A program made the position numbers and the translations under genes. 20,874 nt of DNA from IMG/VR virus record IMGVR_UViG_3300042468_000834, positions 1-20,874 of that record. One strand, given 5' to 3'. The stretch comes from a virus. Positions within the stretch are counted from its first letter, which is position 1; the number at the start of each line of letters is the position of its first letter. This document shows positions 18,167 through 20,874 of this stretch, in pieces. Below the pieces are notes generated by a model. It was given only the letters and a program-made list of their open reading frames with translations, was not told where the DNA came from and did not search any database.

Positions 18167-18501
18167 TGATTCATGGCCTCCAGGGTGGCGGTGTCAGGGG
18201 CCTGCGCGGCACCGCCGAGGAAGATTCGGGCGGGGGAATTGACCACCACGAGGTATTGGTCCCATGCCTCAGGGGCTAGGCCGATGGTGTTGACGTGCCA
18301 GCCGGAGAGCGCAACGGGCGGGGTGATCACTTCGCCCGTCTCGGGGTCGTAGGTGCCGCCCTCGTAGATGGTGCCAACCTCATCGAGGGCGTGGGTGTGG
18401 CTGCTGGTGATCAGCTCGCCGTCATCGTTGATCAGGCCCTCGGCGGCGGCCAGGCTGCGGAACTGTTGGCGGTCGGGGAAGCGGTAGCAGTAGAAGCTCA
18501 T
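18163..18501 (-). CDS. Hypothetical 112-residue tail-cluster protein
   Basis: ATG at 18501-18499 overlaps the fibre gene's stop (ATGA). The protein reads MSFYCYRFPDRQQFRSLAAA, then INDDGELITSSHTHALDEVG, IYEGGTYDPETGEVITPPVA, and a C-terminal WDQYLVVVNSPARIFLGGA. It is beta-rich without signal peptide or membrane span. Similar small proteins follow tail-fibre genes in cyanophages, from memory. A fibre chaperone or assembly role is possible but not shown. Confidence 0.6.
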   Translation of the reverse strand: MSFYCYRFPDRQQFRSLAAAEGLINDDGELITSSHTHALDEVGTIYEGGTYDPETGEVITPPVALSGWHVNTIGLAPEAWDQYLVVVNSPARIFLGGAAQAPDTATLEAMNQ

Positions 18502-19811
18502 CGGGCCAGCTCCTGCAGGGTTGAATCCGGCACCAACTGCGTCCAGCCGGTCACGCGGGCCAGTGGGCCGTTGAGATACTCACCAGCCTGCGTGCGGCCC
18601 AGCATCAGTCGATCCACAGTGGGCAGCGTGCCGCTGGTGTCAGTCACCACCGCGCCGCCGTTGACGCTGATGGAGAAGTCGTTCGCGTTGATCCGCACCG
18701 CCACGCGGGTGCGGGTGTTCGCCGTCACGGTGCCGCCGTCAATGTTGGCCTGCTCAACTCCGCCGTCATGCACCACCAGGCGCGGATCGGTACCGCTAGT
18801 GATCACCGCTGCACGTTCGTTGGCCGTGTTGTCGTTGAGGCTGACGACGCCTCGCGTGCCGCTGGCTGGACTGCGGAACTCCAGACACAGCGTGCGGATG
18901 TTATTGGCGATGGCTTGATCGACGATGTCCGCGAGGCTGGCGCTGCGGGTGACGGCTGTGCCTGATGTCGGGATTACGCTCGTAGCAAACGCGCCCTGCT
19001 CTAGCTGGGGCAGGCCGATGCGGAGGGTGAAGTCAATGGCGGTGTTCCCTGCAACAGGAATGTTTATCGGCAGTGTAACCATGCCGACCGTTCCACCACC
19101 TGATAGTGTCCTTGTTGCAGTAGGACGCTGTGTAATTAACGCTGCAGATGTCGGCGCAGTTTGGGAATAGAAAGCACCCGTAACAAACGTACCGCCTGCG
19201 GTGTTTTCAATCAAGCCAAGCTGCCAAGCGTTGGTCCCTGCCGTAGTCCCTGCGGCTAGTTTCCAATACGTTGAAGCCGTCCATGTTTGAGCCGTAGCAG
19301 CAGTCGCATTGACAATACCAATTGCACATGGGTTAGGGCTGGCAACAGTTGTACCGTTGAAGCGATAATCAATGTAATTGATACCGTTTTCAACTCCAGT
19401 GCCAGCAATGCTTATCGTCAGCCCGTTGCTCTGAGCCGTGGCATAGGCCCATCCAGTGGGGTTTGTTCCTGGTGTACCAGCAACTGCCCCAACCATCGTG
19501 TTGTTGGTGACGCTGTTGGTCCTCTGCTCCTCCACCAGCAGGCCCAAGCTCTCCAGCGTCACAGGGTTGTGATCAAACCTCGGCACGTTCGCCGCAACGA
19601 TCTCGATCTGACCCGCGCTGTTCACAACTGCACCATTGCTCGCCCGGCTGAACGTGATCAGTTGCTGCCCGCTGACCGCATCAATCAGCGACTTGGACTC
19701 AGCGAAGCGCAGGTCCAGGGAGGGCACAGCACGGGCGCGGCGCCAGAGGTCGTTCTTGGCCCACGAAGGAACCGCAATCGCTCCTCTTAGGCTAGGAATG
19801 GCTATACTCAT
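18498..19811 (-). CDS. Tail-fibre/adhesion protein with LamG-like end
   Basis: This is a 437-residue structural protein. Residues 30-100 carry a phage fibre motif: LDLRFAESKSLIDAVSGQQL, FSRASNGAVVNSAGQIEI and NVPRFDHNPVTLESLGLLVE, then EEQRTNSVTNN. The middle (about 110-300) is a beta-sandwich, and about 310-430 (TLCLEFRSPASG, RVAVRINANDFSISVNGGAV, RLMLGRTQ, YLNGPLARVTGWTQL) matches a concanavalin/LamG-type domain that commonly binds sugars. It probably sits at the tail tip and recognises the host surface. It is coupled at both ends by ATGA overlaps. The region from about 19040 to 19500 is less GC-rich than the rest, consistent with mosaic exchange inside fibre genes. Confidence 0.75.
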   Translation of the reverse strand: MSIAIPSLRGAIAVPSWAKNDLWRRARAVPSLDLRFAESKSLIDAVSGQQLITFSRASNGAVVNSAGQIEIVAANVPRFDHNPVTLESLGLLVEEQRTNSVTNNTMVGAVAGTPGTNPTGWAYATAQSNGLTISIAGTGVENGINYIDYRFNGTTVASPNPCAIGIVNATAATAQTWTASTYWKLAAGTTAGTNAWQLGLIENTAGGTFVTGAFYSQTAPTSAALITQRPTATRTLSGGGTVGMVTLPINIPVAGNTAIDFTLRIGLPQLEQGAFATSVIPTSGTAVTRSASLADIVDQAIANNIRTLCLEFRSPASGTRGVVSLNDNTANERAAVITSGTDPRLVVHDGGVEQANIDGGTVTANTRTRVAVRINANDFSISVNGGAVVTDTSGTLPTVDRLMLGRTQAGEYLNGPLARVTGWTQLVPDSTLQELAR

Positions 19812-20197
19812 GCCGTCACCTCCCCGGAAAGGATATAAGCATCAGTGCCAATGGGAAGTAGGGTTGCCACCGCATACCGATAGGCAGTGCGAGTTGCGTT
19901 TAGCGCTGCGTTAATCGTCACCCCAGAAGCACCAGAAGCAATCACTTGCCCGGAGCCAGTCTGGACAAACATGCAATCAAAGGTTGGCGTGAGTCCAGTG
20001 GGCACTGTGACGGTTACGTTGGAATTGCTGGTAAAACGCAGGATCTTGCTACGGTCAGCCTCTGACAGTGCGTAACTGGTGCCAGAAATCGTGGCGAAAC
20101 TGCTTGTGCCGACAGCGCCTTGCACGCCAGGCAGCGCAACATTAACTTCGGTTTCCCCGGTCTCAATAATCGCTACGACTGCTTGCTGGAAACTCAT
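19808..20197 (-). CDS. Fibre-associated beta-rich structural protein
   Basis: ATG at 20197-20195 gives 129 residues. The sequence follows a well-known phage structural pattern: SYALSEADRSKILRFTSNSN, VTVTVPTGLTP, FVQTGSGQVIASGASGVTIN and YAVATLLPIGTDAYILSGEV. Such domains occur as trimeric stalks or decoration modules in fibres, with VTVTVP and QVxxxGxxGVTIN strands repeating. The stop overlaps the next gene's ATG (ATGA). A TTG two codons upstream is an alternative start. Confidence 0.7.
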   Translation of the reverse strand: MSFQQAVVAIIETGETEVNVALPGVQGAVGTSSFATISGTSYALSEADRSKILRFTSNSNVTVTVPTGLTPTFDCMFVQTGSGQVIASGASGVTINAALNATRTAYRYAVATLLPIGTDAYILSGEVTA

Positions 20198-20199
20198 GA

Positions 20200-20802
20200 T
20201 CAATTCCTAGAGAACGTCCGTTGAACTGTTGCATCGCCTGAAAGCCAGTAATACCTTTCTCCTCCCGCGCTTGTCAGGCTTACATCATAAGAATAAGAAC
20301 CTTGGCCAAGCCCAGAAGAAACAGCAGGAGCCATGCTCATTAGGATTTCACCGTTGGCCGCGTCTGTGATTGAGCAGACAAAAGTTGCCACTTGTTGCTC
20401 GGTGATGGGATTATGAAGGTCGGCATCAACAATATAGCCATTAAGATCAATGGGTTTGGCAACATAAAACTGTCCAGAAGCAGTGCCACTTACATTCAGC
20501 TCGGTTCCGCTAATCGTAGACGCAACCTTGAAAGCGCTTGAGCTAAGCCCTGACGCAATTACAAAGTAAACGCGATTCAATTCCAGCCCGCAAGGCAATA
20601 CAACATCTCCTGTCCCAATGGGATCTGCTGTAAATACCACCCGATCATTCGCCAAGAGCTTGTGGCAAGCCTTAGAAAAGGTAACGCCAGAGCCACTAAC
20701 GGTAACAGCAGTTAAATCTTGCCGCTCATTAGTCACGCGAAGAGCAGCCTTCCAAGTGGAGTTTTGGAGGATGGTAATATCGTAACTGGCTGGATAAATC
20801 AT
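20200..20802 (-). CDS. Baseplate/tail-tip adaptor-like protein
   Basis: This is a 200-residue protein. It starts MIYPASYDITILQNSTWKAA, and ends with ATFVCSITDAANGEILMSMA, GQGSYSYDVSLTSAGGERYY and WLSGDATVQRTFSRN. The C-terminal strand-turn-strand plan (A-T-F-x-V-x-I-T-D-A-A-x-G, then Y-x-Y-D-V, G-x-x-x-V) is shared with BppU-type and DUF2479-like tail adaptors that attach receptor-binding proteins. The central part (VTFSKACHKLLANDRVVFTA, RVYFVIASGLSSSAFKVAST) is another beta domain seen in phage tail proteins. It overlaps the upstream partial gene by ATGA. Confidence 0.65.
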   Translation of the reverse strand: MIYPASYDITILQNSTWKAALRVTNERQDLTAVTVSGSGVTFSKACHKLLANDRVVFTADPIGTGDVVLPCGLELNRVYFVIASGLSSSAFKVASTISGTELNVSGTASGQFYVAKPIDLNGYIVDADLHNPITEQQVATFVCSITDAANGEILMSMAPAVSSGLGQGSYSYDVSLTSAGGERYYWLSGDATVQRTFSRN

Positions 20803-20874
20803 GCAAGGCCCACCTCTAACGTGCTCATGCGCACTTGATAGGCAGTGCCACTGGCTGGCGTATATGCTCCTCTT
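20799..20874 (-). CDS. Partial gene, C-terminal end only
   Basis: The frame open from the right edge reads GAYTPASGTAYQVRMSTLEV, GLA and stops at TGA (20801-20799), overlapping the next ATG by ATGA. It belongs to the same coupled chain and is presumably another tail gene; too little is present to assign it. Confidence 0.6.
   Translation of the reverse strand, partial: RGAYTPASGTAYQVRMSTLEVGLA

Noticed and set aside
18295-18918. Plus-strand frame (207 codons) across two fibre-cluster genes
   Set aside because: It spans two coupled minus-strand genes with clear phage motifs; its sequence is a GC-driven shadow.

Overview
The window looks like part of a tailed double-stranded DNA phage (or prophage) that infects a picocyanobacterium such as Synechococcus or Cyanobium. 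Phage origin is supported by tail-fibre-like genes, a C39-type cysteine peptidase behind small membrane proteins, a primase-helicase, a DUF1071/Sak3-type annealing protein paired with a PD-(D/E)XK nuclease, dCTP deaminase, ThyX, DUF3310 and DUF551 proteins, and tightly packed genes with ATGA or TAATG overlaps. The cyanobacterial link rests on a recurrent ALAQPEPEG(P/V)T linker and related small proteins that resemble cyanophage proteins from memory. It is an inference, not a database result.

Layout. (1) 1-1548, minus strand: a truncated helix-turn-helix protein, a coiled-coil protein, a small unknown and a jelly-roll (polysaccharide-lyase-like) protein. (2) 1549-1975: non-coding, with two related stem-loops that share a 28-nt loop but have different, self-complementary stems. 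(3) 1976-4654, plus strand: a good sigma70-type promoter followed by ten or more small accessory genes, closed by a terminator that overlaps a convergent gene. (4) 4651-6927, minus strand: two overlapping small genes downstream of a zinc-finger/TOPRIM primase fused to a RecA-like helicase. (5) 6974-7804: an adenine-N6 DNA methyltransferase flanked by 41-bp direct repeats with promoter-like content. (6) 7843-13893, plus strand: small regulators, the recombination set (annealing protein, nuclease, acidic-tailed small protein), dCTP deaminase, another endonuclease, ThyX and DUF3310, punctuated by UUCG-type terminators; one minus-strand gene lies at 12144-12509. (7) 13886-14371, minus strand: an HNH endonuclease. 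(8) 14468-15930, plus strand: a probable lysis cassette of small membrane proteins around a C39-like peptidase. (9) 15980-20874, minus strand: tail-fibre/adhesion genes in a coupled chain, including a 608-residue putative alpha/alpha-toroid carbohydrate-active protein. Much of this block is visibly richer in G+C than the rest.

How the parts fit: plus-strand genes supply nucleotides (dCTP deaminase yields dUMP; ThyX methylates dUMP to dTMP), recombination and lysis, while minus-strand genes supply replication priming/unwinding and host-surface recognition. The least explained items are the paired stem-loops near 1.6 kb, the repeats around the methyltransferase, two seven-residue leader ORFs that end in ATGA overlaps with key genes, an over-represented heptamer (CAATGGC/GCCATTG) that is absent from the GC-rich block, and a two-frame coding puzzle at 17977-18166.
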